DNA of 64,000 bases from Pseudomonas sp. NKUCC02_KPG (GCF_019345465.1 NZ_JAHKRC010000014.1:62001-126000), one strand, 5' to 3'. Positions 43,229 through 52,351 are shown, counted from the stretch's first letter. The notes: generated from the letters alone by a model not told the origin. Made by a program: numbers and translations.

Positions 43229-44239
43229 ATGCAAGCAATGCGTGGCTGGGCCGCTCGATACGCGTCATGGGTGGGCCTGCTGGGTCTGTTCGGGGCAGCG
43301 CAGGGCGCGGTAGCCGGTGACTACGAAGGCTCGCCCCAGGTGGCTGAGTTCGTCGGTGAGATGACCCGCGACTACGGATTTGCCGGCGAGCAACTGATGG
43401 GCGTATTCCGTGAGGCAGAGCGTAAACAGAGCATCCTCGATGCCATTTCTCGCCCGGCCGAACGCGTTAAACAGTGGAAAGAGTACGGCCCGATGTTCCT
43501 GACCGACGCCCGGGTTGCCCGTGGTGTGGATTTTTGGCGTGAACACGAAGCCGTACTGGCCCGCGCCGAGCAGGAGTACGGGGTTCCGGCCCAGGTGATT
43601 GTGTCGATCATCGGCGTCGAAACCTTTTATGGCCGCAACACCGGCAACTACCGGGTGATCGATGCGCTGTCGACCCTGGGGTTCGATTACCCGCCGCGCG
43701 CCGAGTTTTTTCGCAAGGAGCTGCGTGAGTTCCTGCTGCTGACCCGCGAAGAGCAAGTTGACCCGCTCACCCTTAAAGGCTCTTATGCCGGGGCGATGGG
43801 CTTGCCGCAGTTTATGCCAAGCAGCTTTCGCGCCTATGCCGTGGACTTCGACGGTGATGGTCATATCAATATCTGGAGCAATCCGGACGATGCCATCGGC
43901 AGTGTTGCCAGCTACTTCAAGCGTCACGGCTGGGTGGCCGGTGAGCCGGTGGTGATTCGCGCCGATGTGACCGGTGATCGGGCCGATGAAGGCCTGACCC
44001 AGGGCATTGAGCCGGTCAAGACCGTCGGGGAGTTGCGAGCGCTGGGCTGGTCGAGTCATGATGCGCTGCCCGACGATATGCCGGTCACGGCGTTCCGTCT
44101 TGAAGGCGCCAATGGCCCTGAATACTGGATGGGCCTGAAGAATTTTTATGCGATCACGCGCTATAACCGAAGCGTGATGTACGCCATGGCAGTGCATCAA
44201 CTGTCCGACCTGCTGGTTCAAGCACGGGGCAACAAGTAA
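43229..44239 (+). CDS. sltB1: MltB-family lytic transglycosylase (SltB1-like)
   Basis: This 336-residue exported enzyme (signal peptide near MQAMRGWAARYASWVGLLGLFGAAQGAVAG) cleaves the MurNAc-GlcNAc bond with 1,6-anhydro product formation. The catalytic glutamate lies in IGVETFYGRNTGNYRVIDAL; SYAGAMGLPQFMPSSFRAYAVDFDGDGHINIW is the family's Ca-binding-like loop. The start is the ATG at 43229 after AAGGTGA. The frame extends upstream into rodA but without signal. It overlaps rlpA by one base. Confidence 0.93.
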   Translation: MQAMRGWAARYASWVGLLGLFGAAQGAVAGDYEGSPQVAEFVGEMTRDYGFAGEQLMGVFREAERKQSILDAISRPAERVKQWKEYGPMFLTDARVARGVDFWREHEAVLARAEQEYGVPAQVIVSIIGVETFYGRNTGNYRVIDALSTLGFDYPPRAEFFRKELREFLLLTREEQVDPLTLKGSYAGAMGLPQFMPSSFRAYAVDFDGDGHINIWSNPDDAIGSVASYFKRHGWVAGEPVVIRADVTGDRADEGLTQGIEPVKTVGELRALGWSSHDALPDDMPVTAFRLEGANGPEYWMGLKNFYAITRYNRSVMYAMAVHQLSDLLVQARGNK

Positions 44240-45228
44240 TGCCGTTTCTAGCGATCCGCACACCTTTGAAGCTCGCTGCCTGCGCCGCCCTGGCGTTGCT
44301 GGTGGTGAGCTGCTCCAGCAGCCGTTCGACGACCCCGCAAACCTCTGGCGGTGTCAGTTCCAAGCCGGGCCTGGACATCAACCGCGCCCATAAAGATGGT
44401 GCGCCGTGGTGGGATGTCGACGTATCCCGTATCCCGGATGCCACGCCGACCTTGCACAGCGGTCCTTACAAGGCCGCGCCGTATTCGGTGCTGGGCAAGA
44501 CCTACTTTCCGATGCAAGAGTCCAAGACCTATGTGGCTTCTGGCACTGCGTCCTGGTACGGCACCAAGTTTCACGGTCAGAACACGGCCAATGGCGAAGT
44601 GTATGACCTGTACGGCATGAGCGCGGCGCACAAAACCCTGCCGTTGCCCAGCTACGTCAAAGTGACCAACCTCGATAACGGCAAGGCCGTGGTCCTGCGG
44701 GTCAACGACCGTGGCCCGTTTTATTCGGATCGCATCATCGACCTCTCCTACGCTGCCGCCAAGAAACTGGGCTATGCCGAAACCGGTACGGCACGGGTCA
44801 AGGTTGAAGGGATTGACCCGCAAGCCTGGTGGGCCCAGCGTGGTCGTCCGGCTCCCTTGATGCTCAATGAGCCGAAAATGGCCCAGAACACCGGGCCGAC
44901 CGTCTCTACCGGCAAGATTGAGCAATGGACGCCGCCGGCCCAGCAGCACGCCGCCGATGTGGTACCGGTCAGCACACTGCCCAAGGGCCAGGGTACGTAT
45001 TTGCAGGTAGGCGCCTTTGCCAATCCGGACGCCGCCGAGTTGCTTCGTTCCAAGCTCAGTGGCATGGTCAGCACCCCAGTATTCATCAGCTCGATTGTGC
45101 GCAATCAGCAAACCTTGCATCGAGTGCGCCTGGGGCCCATTGCCTCGGCGGGTGAAGTACAGCAAACGCAAAACAGCGTGCGCCAGGCCAATTTGGGTCA
45201 GCCAAGCGTTGTGACGTCGGATCAGTAA
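44239..45228 (+). CDS. rlpA: RlpA septal lipoprotein (DPBB and SPOR domains)
   Basis: This 329-residue outer-membrane lipoprotein (lipobox LLVVSCSS) has a double-psi beta-barrel (about 95-190; TASWYGTKFHGQNTANGEVYDLYGMSAAHKTLP, VVLRVNDRGPFYSDRIIDLSYAAAKKLG) and a C-terminal SPOR domain (LQVGAFANPDAAELLRSKL). In P. aeruginosa RlpA is a lytic transglycosylase on denuded septal glycan. Its position after sltB1 and before dacA groups cell-wall hydrolases. Confidence 0.96.
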   Translation: MPFLAIRTPLKLAACAALALLVVSCSSSRSTTPQTSGGVSSKPGLDINRAHKDGAPWWDVDVSRIPDATPTLHSGPYKAAPYSVLGKTYFPMQESKTYVASGTASWYGTKFHGQNTANGEVYDLYGMSAAHKTLPLPSYVKVTNLDNGKAVVLRVNDRGPFYSDRIIDLSYAAAKKLGYAETGTARVKVEGIDPQAWWAQRGRPAPLMLNEPKMAQNTGPTVSTGKIEQWTPPAQQHAADVVPVSTLPKGQGTYLQVGAFANPDAAELLRSKLSGMVSTPVFISSIVRNQQTLHRVRLGPIASAGEVQQTQNSVRQANLGQPSVVTSDQ

Positions 45229-45329
45229 CACCGATCAAAGCGTTGGGCCGGAGCATCAAGGGCCCAAACGCAGTTGCAGAGGTCAAGAATAAAAGCCCTT
45301 CCAGGGGCCGGGACTGCAACTGAATACGC

Positions 45330-45351
45330 GGCAGTCAGTCATACGACTGCC
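45330..45351 (+). other. Hairpin upstream of dacA
   Basis: GGCAGTC-agtcatac-GACTGCC forms a 7-bp stem 53 bases before the dacA ATG, in a 175-bp gap that also has an imperfect GGGCC/GGCCC hairpin after rlpA. It is a possible leader or end-of-transcript structure. Confidence 0.35.
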
Positions 45352-45403
45352 TGTACAGTTTTGCCCGTGAGGGTAAGTTTCAATTAACAACTTCGAGAGA
45401 CGG

Positions 45404-46561
45404 ATGAACATCACCACTTTAGCCAAACGCCTGTGCCTGCTTGTACCGCTGATCGTCACTCCTGCCGCCTGGGCAGTCGAGATGATGCCGTCGCCGCCAC
45501 AACTTGCAGCCAAGTCCTATGTTCTGATGGATGCCAGCAGCGGTAACGTGCTGGTTGAGAACAACGGCGACCAGCGTCTGCCGCCAGCCAGCCTCACCAA
45601 GCTGATGACTGCTTACATCGCGACCCTGGAAATCCGTCGCGGCCAGATCGGCGAAAATGATCCTGTCACCGTCAGCGAAAACGCCTGGCGTACCGGTGGT
45701 TCGCGGATGTTCATCAAGGTCGGCACTCAAGTGTCGGTCAGTGACCTGCTGCACGGCATCATCATTCAGTCGGGTAACGACGCAAGCGTGGCCTTGTCCG
45801 AGCACATCGCCGGCAGCGAAGACGCCTTTGCCGACATGATGAACAAGACCGCCGGCGAGTTGGGCATGTCCAACAGCCACTTCATGAACCCGACTGGCCT
45901 GCCAAACCCTGAGCATTACTCGTCGGCCCACGACATGGCGTTGCTGGCCCGTGCCATCATTCACGAAGACCCGACTCACTACGCGATCTACTCGCAGAAA
46001 GAGTTCTTCTGGAACGGCATCAAGCAGCCTAACCGCAACCTGTTGCTGTGGCGTGACAAGACCGTTGACGGTCTGAAAACCGGTCACACCGACGAAGCAG
46101 GCTATTGCATGGTGTCGTCGGCTGTTCGTGATGGTCAGCGACTGATTGCCGTGGTGTTTGGTACCAACAGCGAAGTCGCCCGTGCTGCCGAAACACAGAA
46201 GCTGCTGACCTACGGTTTCCGCTTCTTCGAAACCCAGACGTTCTATCAGAAGGGTGTAGAGCTGGCTCAGGCCCCGGTCTGGAAAGGCACCACCAATCAA
46301 GTCAAGGCCGGCCTGGCCGAAGACTTGACCATGACTCTGCCTAAAGGCCAATTGAAAAAGCTGGCTGCAAGCATGACCATGAACCCGCAACTGATGGCCC
46401 CTATCGCCCAAGGCGATGTGATCGGCAAGGTTGAGGTCAAGCTGGACGACAAGGTTGTGCACAGTGCCGACCTGATCGCACTGGAGCCCGTTGAGGAAGG
46501 CGGTATTTTCCGACGCGTTTGGGACAGCATCCGTCTATTCTTCTACGGTCTGTTCAACTGA
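45404..46561 (+). CDS. dacA: D-alanyl-D-alanine carboxypeptidase (PBP5/6 type)
   Basis: This 385-residue exported enzyme trims the terminal D-Ala of stem peptides. The signal peptide is MNITTLAKRLCLLVPLIVTPAAWA. Active-site motifs are SLTK (PPASLTKLMTAY), SGN (IIQSGNDASVAL) and KTG (DGLKTGHTDEAGYC). The C-terminal amphipathic helix (FRRVWDSIRLFFYGLFN) anchors it to the membrane. In PAO1 this locus is often called dacC. Confidence 0.95.
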   Translation: MNITTLAKRLCLLVPLIVTPAAWAVEMMPSPPQLAAKSYVLMDASSGNVLVENNGDQRLPPASLTKLMTAYIATLEIRRGQIGENDPVTVSENAWRTGGSRMFIKVGTQVSVSDLLHGIIIQSGNDASVALSEHIAGSEDAFADMMNKTAGELGMSNSHFMNPTGLPNPEHYSSAHDMALLARAIIHEDPTHYAIYSQKEFFWNGIKQPNRNLLLWRDKTVDGLKTGHTDEAGYCMVSSAVRDGQRLIAVVFGTNSEVARAAETQKLLTYGFRFFETQTFYQKGVELAQAPVWKGTTNQVKAGLAEDLTMTLPKGQLKKLAASMTMNPQLMAPIAQGDVIGKVEVKLDDKVVHSADLIALEPVEEGGIFRRVWDSIRLFFYGLFN

Positions 46562-46579
46562 TAGCACCCACCTGCATGG

Positions 46580-46611
46580 CCCCGCGCTTACACGGCGCGG
46601 GGTTATCTCTG
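46580..46611 (+). terminator. Terminator-like hairpin after dacA
   Basis: CCCCGCGC-ttacacg-GCGCGGGG is an 8-bp GC stem followed by TTATCTCT, 19 bases after the dacA stop. The T-tract is imperfect. Confidence 0.6.
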
Positions 46612-46640
46612 TAGCTCAAGGCTTACGAGGCCAATACGCC

Positions 46641-46916
46641 ATGACCGATACTGAAGTAAAGGCGCCAAAGATCGAATTCCCCAACGTTGATTACCCGGTT
46701 AAGGTGATCAGCGACACGGGTGTGGGCAACAAGGACAGGATCATCGACATCGTCAAGAAACACGCGACGGTCAACGATGATCGTGTCGACGAGCGCCAGA
46801 GCACCAACGGCAAGTACACGACCATCCAGTTGCACATCGTGGCAACAGATCAGGATCAGCTCTACAACATCAACAGCGAACTGCGAGCCACCGGCTTCGT
46901 ACACATGGTGCTGTGA
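46641..46916 (+). CDS. ybeD: YbeD family (DUF493) protein
   Basis: This 91-residue small alpha-beta protein of the YbeD family includes VDYPVKVISDTGVGNKDRIIDIVKKHA and GKYTTIQLHIVATDQDQLYNINSELRATGFVHMVL. The fold resembles regulatory ACT-type domains; no enzyme activity is known. It lies before lipB as in most gammaproteobacteria, and overlaps lipB by one base. The start ATG 46641 gives the usual length. Confidence 0.92.
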   Translation: MTDTEVKAPKIEFPNVDYPVKVISDTGVGNKDRIIDIVKKHATVNDDRVDERQSTNGKYTTIQLHIVATDQDQLYNINSELRATGFVHMVL

Positions 46917-47569
46917 TGTCGCAGGTCTTGGGTATTCGCGAACTGGGTCAGCTTGATTACGAGCGCACCTGGCTGGCGATGCAGCGCTTCACCGATGAGC
47001 GCAAGCTTGAGCCGGACACGCAAGATGAAGTCTGGCTGGTGCAGCATCCGCCGGTGTTTACCCAAGGCCAGGCAGGCAAGGCCGAGCATCTGCTGTTACC
47101 GGGTGATATCCCGGTGGTGAAGTCGGATCGCGGTGGTCAGGTGACCTATCATGGCCCTGGCCAGCTGGTTGCTTACCTGATGCTTGACGTGCGTCGGCTG
47201 GGTTATGGCGTGCGTGAGCTGGTCTCGCGGATGGAGCAGTGCCTGATCGACCTTCTCGCCAGCTATGGCGTGAGCGCGGCGGCCAAGCCCGATGCGCCCG
47301 GCGTGTATGTTGACGGCGCGAAAATCGCTTCTCTGGGGCTGCGGATCCGCAATGGCTGCTCCTTCCATGGTCTGGCCCTGAATGTGGACATGGACCTGGA
47401 ACCGTTTCGACGGATTAACCCCTGTGGTTATGCGGGGCTGGCGATGACCCAGCTGCGTGACCATGCAGGGCCGATTGAATTTGCCGAGGTAGGTGCCCGG
47501 CTGCGTGTGCAGCTCGTCAAACACCTCGACTATGCTGAGCAGACGACCCTGACGGGCGGAATCGACTGA
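46916..47569 (+). CDS. lipB: Octanoyl-[acyl-carrier-protein]:protein N-octanoyltransferase
   Basis: This 217-residue enzyme moves octanoate from ACP to lipoyl domains. SDRGGQVTYHGPGQLVAYLMLDVRRLG, DGAKIASLGLRIRNGCSFHGLALNV (the catalytic Lys region) and FRRINPCGYAGLAMTQL (with the active Cys) are present. The start ATG 46916 forms TGATG with the ybeD stop; a GTG 3 bases earlier is in frame. It leads directly to lipA. Confidence 0.96.
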   Translation: MSQVLGIRELGQLDYERTWLAMQRFTDERKLEPDTQDEVWLVQHPPVFTQGQAGKAEHLLLPGDIPVVKSDRGGQVTYHGPGQLVAYLMLDVRRLGYGVRELVSRMEQCLIDLLASYGVSAAAKPDAPGVYVDGAKIASLGLRIRNGCSFHGLALNVDMDLEPFRRINPCGYAGLAMTQLRDHAGPIEFAEVGARLRVQLVKHLDYAEQTTLTGGID

Positions 47570-47570
47570 T

Positions 47571-48611
47571 ATGACTACTGCGCAAGACGCTGTTCAAACC
47601 CTGATCCCAACGCTGGATATCTCAGAACGTGCAGCCCGCGCCAGCGAGGCCCGTTCCAAGGTTGAGACCGGCGTTAAGTTGCGCGGTGCCGAAAAGGTTG
47701 CGCGTATCCCGGTAAAGATCATTCCGACCACCGAGCTGCCGAAGAAGCCTGACTGGATTCGTGTACGCATTCCGGTTTCGCCTGAAGTCGACCGTATCAA
47801 GTCATTGCTGCGCAAGCACAAGCTGCACAGCGTGTGCGAAGAAGCTTCCTGCCCGAACCTGGGCGAGTGCTTCTCGGGTGGCACCGCGACCTTCATGATC
47901 ATGGGCGACATCTGCACCCGCCGCTGCCCGTTCTGCGATGTGGGTCACGGTCGACCGAAGCCACTGGACGTCAACGAGCCTGAAAGCCTGGCCATCGCCA
48001 TTGCTGACCTGCGCCTGAAGTACGTGGTGATCACCTCGGTAGACCGCGACGACCTGCGTGACGGCGGTGCCCAGCACTTTGCCGATTGCATCCGCGAGAT
48101 CCGCAAGCTGTCGCCGGGCGTTCTGCTTGAAACCCTCGTGCCGGATTACCGTGGTCGCATGGACGTTGCGCTGGAAATCACCGCAGCCGAGCCGCCTGAC
48201 GTGTTCAACCACAACCTCGAAACCGTGCCGCGCCTGTATAAGGCCGCCCGCCCTGGTTCCGACTACCAGTGGTCGCTGACCTTGCTCCAGCGCTTCAAGC
48301 AGATGATGCCGCACATCCCGACCAAGTCCGGCCTGATGCTGGGTCTGGGCGAGACGGATGAAGAAGTCATCGAAGTCATGAAGCGCATGCGCGAACACGA
48401 CATCGACATGCTGACCCTGGGTCAGTACTTGCAGCCATCGCGCAACCACTTGCCGGTACAGCGTTTCGTGCACCCGGACGTTTTCGCCTGGTTCGCCGAA
48501 GAAGGCTACAAAATGGGCTTCAAAAACGTGGCATCCGGCCCGTTGGTACGTTCTTCGTATCACGCGGATGAACAAGCCAAGCTGGTCAAATCCATGCTGG
48601 TGAGTGCCTGA
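47571..48611 (+). CDS. lipA: Lipoyl synthase
   Basis: This 346-residue radical-SAM enzyme inserts two sulphurs into octanoylated domains. It carries the auxiliary cluster motif CEEASCPNLGEC and the radical-SAM CTRRCPFCDV. KPDWIRVRIPVS and LMLGLGETDEEV are typical. It begins 2 bp after the lipB stop. Confidence 0.98.
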   Translation: MTTAQDAVQTLIPTLDISERAARASEARSKVETGVKLRGAEKVARIPVKIIPTTELPKKPDWIRVRIPVSPEVDRIKSLLRKHKLHSVCEEASCPNLGECFSGGTATFMIMGDICTRRCPFCDVGHGRPKPLDVNEPESLAIAIADLRLKYVVITSVDRDDLRDGGAQHFADCIREIRKLSPGVLLETLVPDYRGRMDVALEITAAEPPDVFNHNLETVPRLYKAARPGSDYQWSLTLLQRFKQMMPHIPTKSGLMLGLGETDEEVIEVMKRMREHDIDMLTLGQYLQPSRNHLPVQRFVHPDVFAWFAEEGYKMGFKNVASGPLVRSSYHADEQAKLVKSMLVSA

Positions 48612-48615
48612 TTCC

Positions 48616-49569
48616 ATGACAAACCGGAGCACCGCGCCCGTGTCTTTCAAGACCCACAGCGCGGTGCCCGCGTTGCCCGCTGGTGGGGTGATCGCCCTGA
48701 TCGCCCCGGCCGGTCCCGCCGAACTTGATCTGAAACTCGCCACCCAATGGATGCATGACCGCGGCTATCAGTTGCGCGTATTTCCGGGCGTGTGGGAAAA
48801 GGACGGCTACCTCGCAGGCTCTGATGCCGTGCGTTTACGCGACCTGCACGACGCCTTTGCCGATGACAGCATTGATGGGATTTTTTGCCTGCGCGGTGGC
48901 TACGGATCCCCGCGCTTGCTTGATGGCATCGATTTCGAGCTTCTGCGCAACCATCCCAAGCCTTTTGTGGGGTATAGCGATATCACCGCGCTGCATCTGG
49001 CGATTACACGTTACGCAGGCTTTGTGACTTTCCACGGGCCGATGCTGAACGCCGACCTGCTGGGTAACAAGCAACCGCCGACAGAATCCTCACTGCTACG
49101 CATGCTTGGCGGGCAGCAACTGCCTGTGCTGGAGCATCCTGCAGCTTACCCGCTGACAACCCTTGCGTCAGGTTGCGCCAGTGGCCGTTTGCTGGGCGGC
49201 AATCTATCCATGATCTGCGCCACCCTCGGGACGGCGTTTGAGCTGGATGGCGAAGGCATCATCCTGTTTATCGAGGACGTGAACGAGCCGTTGTACCGGG
49301 TCGACCGTCTGCTCACGCATTTGCGTCTGGCAGGCAAGCTCGACAAGGTGCGTGGCGTCCTTGTAGGGGATGTGGCTGGGGTTGATGTACGGGCGCTGGA
49401 GCGGTTGCTCACACAGGAATTGGGCGGGCTTGGCATTCCCGTGCTGGCCGGATGGCGCAGCGGGCATTGTGATCCAAACCTGACCTTGCCGATGGGGGCT
49501 CAAGTGCGGCTGGATGCTGATCAGCAGTTATTGGTACTTGAGCAGGCTGTGGTCACAGTCAAAACCTGA
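48616..49569 (+). CDS. ldcA: LD-carboxypeptidase (S66 family)
   Basis: This 317-residue cytoplasmic enzyme of peptidoglycan recycling removes the terminal D-Ala from tetrapeptides. The catalytic serine is in FVGYSDITALH, with Glu in LFIEDVNEPLYRVDR and His in SGHCDPNLTLPMG. The ATG 48616 is used; a GTG at 48604 adds four residues. It is near mpl-type recycling but follows lipoate genes, so the position seems incidental. Whether another LdcA exists in the genome cannot be judged here. Confidence 0.92.
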   Translation: MTNRSTAPVSFKTHSAVPALPAGGVIALIAPAGPAELDLKLATQWMHDRGYQLRVFPGVWEKDGYLAGSDAVRLRDLHDAFADDSIDGIFCLRGGYGSPRLLDGIDFELLRNHPKPFVGYSDITALHLAITRYAGFVTFHGPMLNADLLGNKQPPTESSLLRMLGGQQLPVLEHPAAYPLTTLASGCASGRLLGGNLSMICATLGTAFELDGEGIILFIEDVNEPLYRVDRLLTHLRLAGKLDKVRGVLVGDVAGVDVRALERLLTQELGGLGIPVLAGWRSGHCDPNLTLPMGAQVRLDADQQLLVLEQAVVTVKT

Positions 49570-49572
49570 GCC

Positions 49573-49658
49573 GTGGGCGCGGGCTTGCTCGCGATTGCAT
49601 CGACTCGTTTAGTCAGAAATACCGAGTTGATAGCCTCGCGAGCAAGCCCGCTCCTACC
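49573..49658. repeat. REP pair, class B, copy 3
   Basis: Left arm GTGGGCGCGGGCTTGCTCGC (49573-49592) and right arm GCGAGCAAGCCCGCTCCTAC (49638-49657) face each other in the gap between the convergent ldcA and transglycosylase genes. A loop of about 40 bases separates them. Confidence 0.85.
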
Positions 49659-49672
49659 GGTTGAGTCGCAAC

Positions 49673-50983
49673 TCAGCGGCTACGCAAACTCTCCAGCAAC
49701 TTGTGACTCGGGTAGCCATCTGCAGGCCAACCCATAGCTTGCTGCGCGCTGCGAATTGCTTTGCGCGTATTGGCGCCAATAATGCCATCCGCATTGCCCG
49801 CATCGTAATTGCGCTGGCTCAGCAGTGTTTGCAGCTCTACGCGTTCGGAACGGCTCAGCGGTCGGTCATCTTTTGGCCACGCAGCCAAAATGGTTCCGCC
49901 CCCGTTGAAGCGCTGAGACAACAGGCCTACGGCCAGCGCATAGGACGATGAATTGTTGTAGCGCAAGATAGCGCGGAAGTTATCCAGCACCAGGAACGCC
50001 GGACCACGGTAGCCTGCCGGCAGCAGCAGGGTAGCGCTCAACTGCTCTGAGCCGGCTGCAGAACTTTCAGGCACTAATACCCCCAGTTGCTGCCATTCGG
50101 CGACGCTCTTTTTGACAGCACCATCCGCCAGCGCGTAGTCAAAGCTGGCAGGCAACATGACTTCAAAGCCCCACGGCTGGCCTTGTTTCCAGCCAGAGCT
50201 TTGCAGGTAATGCGCAGTCGAGGCCAGGGCGTCGGCAGAGCTGTTCCAGATGTCACGACGACCGTCACCGTCGAAATCCACGGCGTGGGTTTCATAGGTC
50301 GTCGGAATGAACTGGGTCTGGCCCATTGCGCCAGCCCAGGAGCCGAGCATTTTGTCGGCGCTGATATCACCTTGCTGAATGATTTTCAGCGCCGAGATCA
50401 ATTGGCTTTGGGCGAATTCCGGGCGACGCCCTTCGTAGGCCAGGGTGGCCAGCGATCGGATGACGGATTTGTTGCCCTGGAACGAGCCGAAGTTGCTCTC
50501 CATGCCCCAGACCGACACCAGTGCCTGGCGGTCGACGCCATAACGCTGTTCGATGCGGCTCAGCAACTCGGCGTTTTGCTCCAGCAAACGCTGACCATTA
50601 CGCACACGCAAGGGTGACAGGGCGCCGTCGAGGTATTCCCAGACAGGGCGGCTGAATTCAGGCTGGCTGCGGTCGGCCTTGATCACGCTCATGTCGGGTG
50701 TGACGCCAGCAAAGGCGTTATCGAACACCTGCGGGCTGATTCCGGCTTTGAGGGCCTGAACGCGGAAGTTGGCCTGCCACTCGCTGAAGCTCTGGGCGGG
50801 CTGGACAAAAGGTGTGTCGGTGGTGCCTGGCGCGCTGGTGGTCACCGCTGGGGCGGGAGGCGTCACAGGCAAGGGTTGGGCATCGGCTGCGGTAGGTTTC
50901 TCGGCGCAGGCGACTAAAAGGATGACGCTGGAAGCAGCGATCAGTTGGCGCATCGGCCAACCACGTTTATGACTTAAGGGCAT
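49673..50983 (-). CDS. MltB-type lytic transglycosylase with C-terminal peptidoglycan-binding domain
   Basis: This 436-residue predicted lipoprotein (lipobox LLVAC in SVILLVACAEKP) has an MltB-type catalytic domain with the Glu in VWGMESNFGSFQGNKSVIRSLATLAY and SWAGAMGQTQFIPTTYETHAVDFDGDGRRDIW, and a C-terminal PG_binding_1 domain (LQTLLSQRNYDAGNADGIIGANTRKAIRSAQ). A Pro/Thr-rich linker follows the lipid anchor. Start ATG 50983 or 50953 are both possible, and the frame open to 51304 is not supported. It is a second MltB-fold enzyme in this window. Confidence 0.9.
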   Translation of the reverse strand: MPLSHKRGWPMRQLIAASSVILLVACAEKPTAADAQPLPVTPPAPAVTTSAPGTTDTPFVQPAQSFSEWQANFRVQALKAGISPQVFDNAFAGVTPDMSVIKADRSQPEFSRPVWEYLDGALSPLRVRNGQRLLEQNAELLSRIEQRYGVDRQALVSVWGMESNFGSFQGNKSVIRSLATLAYEGRRPEFAQSQLISALKIIQQGDISADKMLGSWAGAMGQTQFIPTTYETHAVDFDGDGRRDIWNSSADALASTAHYLQSSGWKQGQPWGFEVMLPASFDYALADGAVKKSVAEWQQLGVLVPESSAAGSEQLSATLLLPAGYRGPAFLVLDNFRAILRYNNSSSYALAVGLLSQRFNGGGTILAAWPKDDRPLSRSERVELQTLLSQRNYDAGNADGIIGANTRKAIRSAQQAMGWPADGYPSHKLLESLRSR

Positions 50984-51033
50984 GCGCAGGTCCAGGTAAT
51001 GCAAATCAGATGCAGACCTTATCATCCCCGCTG

Positions 51034-51183
51034 TCAGGCAGCCAGAAAGTAAAAAGCCTCCCGGTCTCTCGACTGGAAGGCTTCGCGGCGGTAGCTGCCT
51101 TTGCCTTTGGCGGGGCGTTCCTGGCGGCTGCGGAACAGGGGTTGGGCGACGATGGATTTGGCCTTGTTGGGGCGCTTGCTCAT
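51034..51183 (-). CDS. arfA: Alternative ribosome-rescue factor ArfA
   Basis: This 49-residue basic protein reads MSKRPNKAKSIVAQPLFRSR, then QERPAKGKGSYRREAFQSRD. The core PLFRxRxExxxKGKGSYxRK matches ArfA, which enters stalled ribosomes and recruits release factor RF2. A terminator-like hairpin lies inside the reading frame (51054-51083) just before the stop, as in E. coli arfA, where it makes the mRNA non-stop so that tmRNA normally destroys ArfA. The start ATG 51183 is chosen; an upstream in-frame extension has no support. Confidence 0.82.
   Translation of the reverse strand: MSKRPNKAKSIVAQPLFRSRQERPAKGKGSYRREAFQSRDREAFYFLAA
51051..51083 (-). terminator. Intragenic terminator hairpin in arfA
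   Basis: On the minus strand AAGCCT-t-CC-a-GTC, loop GAGA, GAC-c-GG-g-AGGCTT is followed by TTTTT at 51055-51051. This sits about 15 bases before the arfA stop codon (51036-51034), so termination would make an mRNA without a stop. Confidence 0.7.
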
Positions 51184-51270
51184 GGCAGGTACTCTCGCTT
51201 GATGTGAACAAGCGCAAATCATCGGCCAGAATTTTGCGGTTGTCCAGCCATGGGTGAGTGGGAGCAGGGG

Positions 51271-52308
51271 TTACTCCGCAGGCAGACTCAAGCGTTGTCC
51301 GCACATCAGCAGCGCCAGACGACTCAGGCTGTTCCAGGCCGAGCCCGCTGCCTGACCCTTGATTTGCGCATCGATACGCTGTGCGTCCATCAACAGCTGT
51401 GCCCAGCGCTGCGCCGAGTAACGTTGCAAAGCCTTGCTCATCAGCGGCTTGCGCTTGTCCCAGACCGGGGGGCGTGCCTGGCTGAAAGCCTTGTCCAGAG
51501 GAATGCCCTGGCTGTATTGCAGCGCAATATTGGCCAGAACCCGCAGTTCACGGGCCAGTGCCCAGAGGATCACCGGAGGCTCTACACCTTCACCGCGCAA
51601 ACCCTCCAGCATGCGCAAGGCGTGGGAAGCCTCGCCGTTAAGTACGGCATCGACCAGGCCAAACACATCAAAGCGCGCACTGTCAGCCACCGCGGCCTGT
51701 ACGGTTTCGACGGTGATCTGCCCGTCTTCGGCCATCAATTTGAGCTTTTCGATTTCCTGGGCCGCCGCCAGCAGGTTGCCCTCAACCCTTGCAGCAATCA
51801 GTTCGACCGCGTCCTGGCTGGCAGACAAGCCTGCCTGTGACAGGCGCTGGCGAATCCATTGAGGCAACTGGTTGGCGTCGACTGGCCAGATCTGAACGAA
51901 CTGGGTATGGGGTCCCTCGACAAGTGCCTTGCCCCACTTGGTCTTCTGCGCGCTGCCATCAAGCTTGGGCAGGCTGATCAGCAAAAGGGTGTCTTCGGCC
52001 GGGCGTGAGCTGTACTCGATCAGTGCCGCGGCGCCTTTGTCGCCGGGTTTACCCGAGGGCAGGCGCAGTTCCAGCAGGCGCTTTTCGGCGAACAGCGACA
52101 TGCTGGCGCCCGCTTGCAGCAACGTGCCCCAGTCAAAGCTGGCGTCTGCGCTGAACACCTGGCGTTCATCAAAACCTTGTTGGCGAGCAGTGCTGCGAAT
52201 GGCGTCTGCCGCTTCCTGGCACAGCAACGGGTCATCGCCGCTGATGATGTAGATCGGCGAGAGATTGCCTTGCAAGTGTTTGGCGAGTTGGGCGGGGGCG
52301 AGTTTCAT
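51271..52308 (-). CDS. holA: DNA polymerase III delta subunit
   Basis: This 345-residue clamp-loader subunit opens the beta clamp. IYIISGDDPLLCQEAADAIR, LLELRLPSGKPGDKG, LLAAAQEIEKLKLM and ARFDVFGLVDAVLNGEASHALRML are typical of HolA. The start ATG at 52308 is used; an in-frame longer start exists at 52449 but is not supported. It follows lptE on the minus strand. Confidence 0.96.
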   Translation of the reverse strand: MKLAPAQLAKHLQGNLSPIYIISGDDPLLCQEAADAIRSTARQQGFDERQVFSADASFDWGTLLQAGASMSLFAEKRLLELRLPSGKPGDKGAAALIEYSSRPAEDTLLLISLPKLDGSAQKTKWGKALVEGPHTQFVQIWPVDANQLPQWIRQRLSQAGLSASQDAVELIAARVEGNLLAAAQEIEKLKLMAEDGQITVETVQAAVADSARFDVFGLVDAVLNGEASHALRMLEGLRGEGVEPPVILWALARELRVLANIALQYSQGIPLDKAFSQARPPVWDKRKPLMSKALQRYSAQRWAQLLMDAQRIDAQIKGQAAGSAWNSLSRLALLMCGQRLSLPAE

Positions 52309-52326
52309 AGGGGCTATAACGATAGC

Positions 52327-52344
52327 GGGGCGCCTGAGCGCCCC
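52327..52344. other. GC hairpin between lptE and holA
   Basis: GGGGCGC-ctga-GCGCCCC is a 7-bp perfect stem with a tetraloop and no T-tract, 8 bases after the lptE stop. It may reduce read-through or protect the lptE mRNA. Confidence 0.5.
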
Positions 52345-52351
52345 GTATGCC

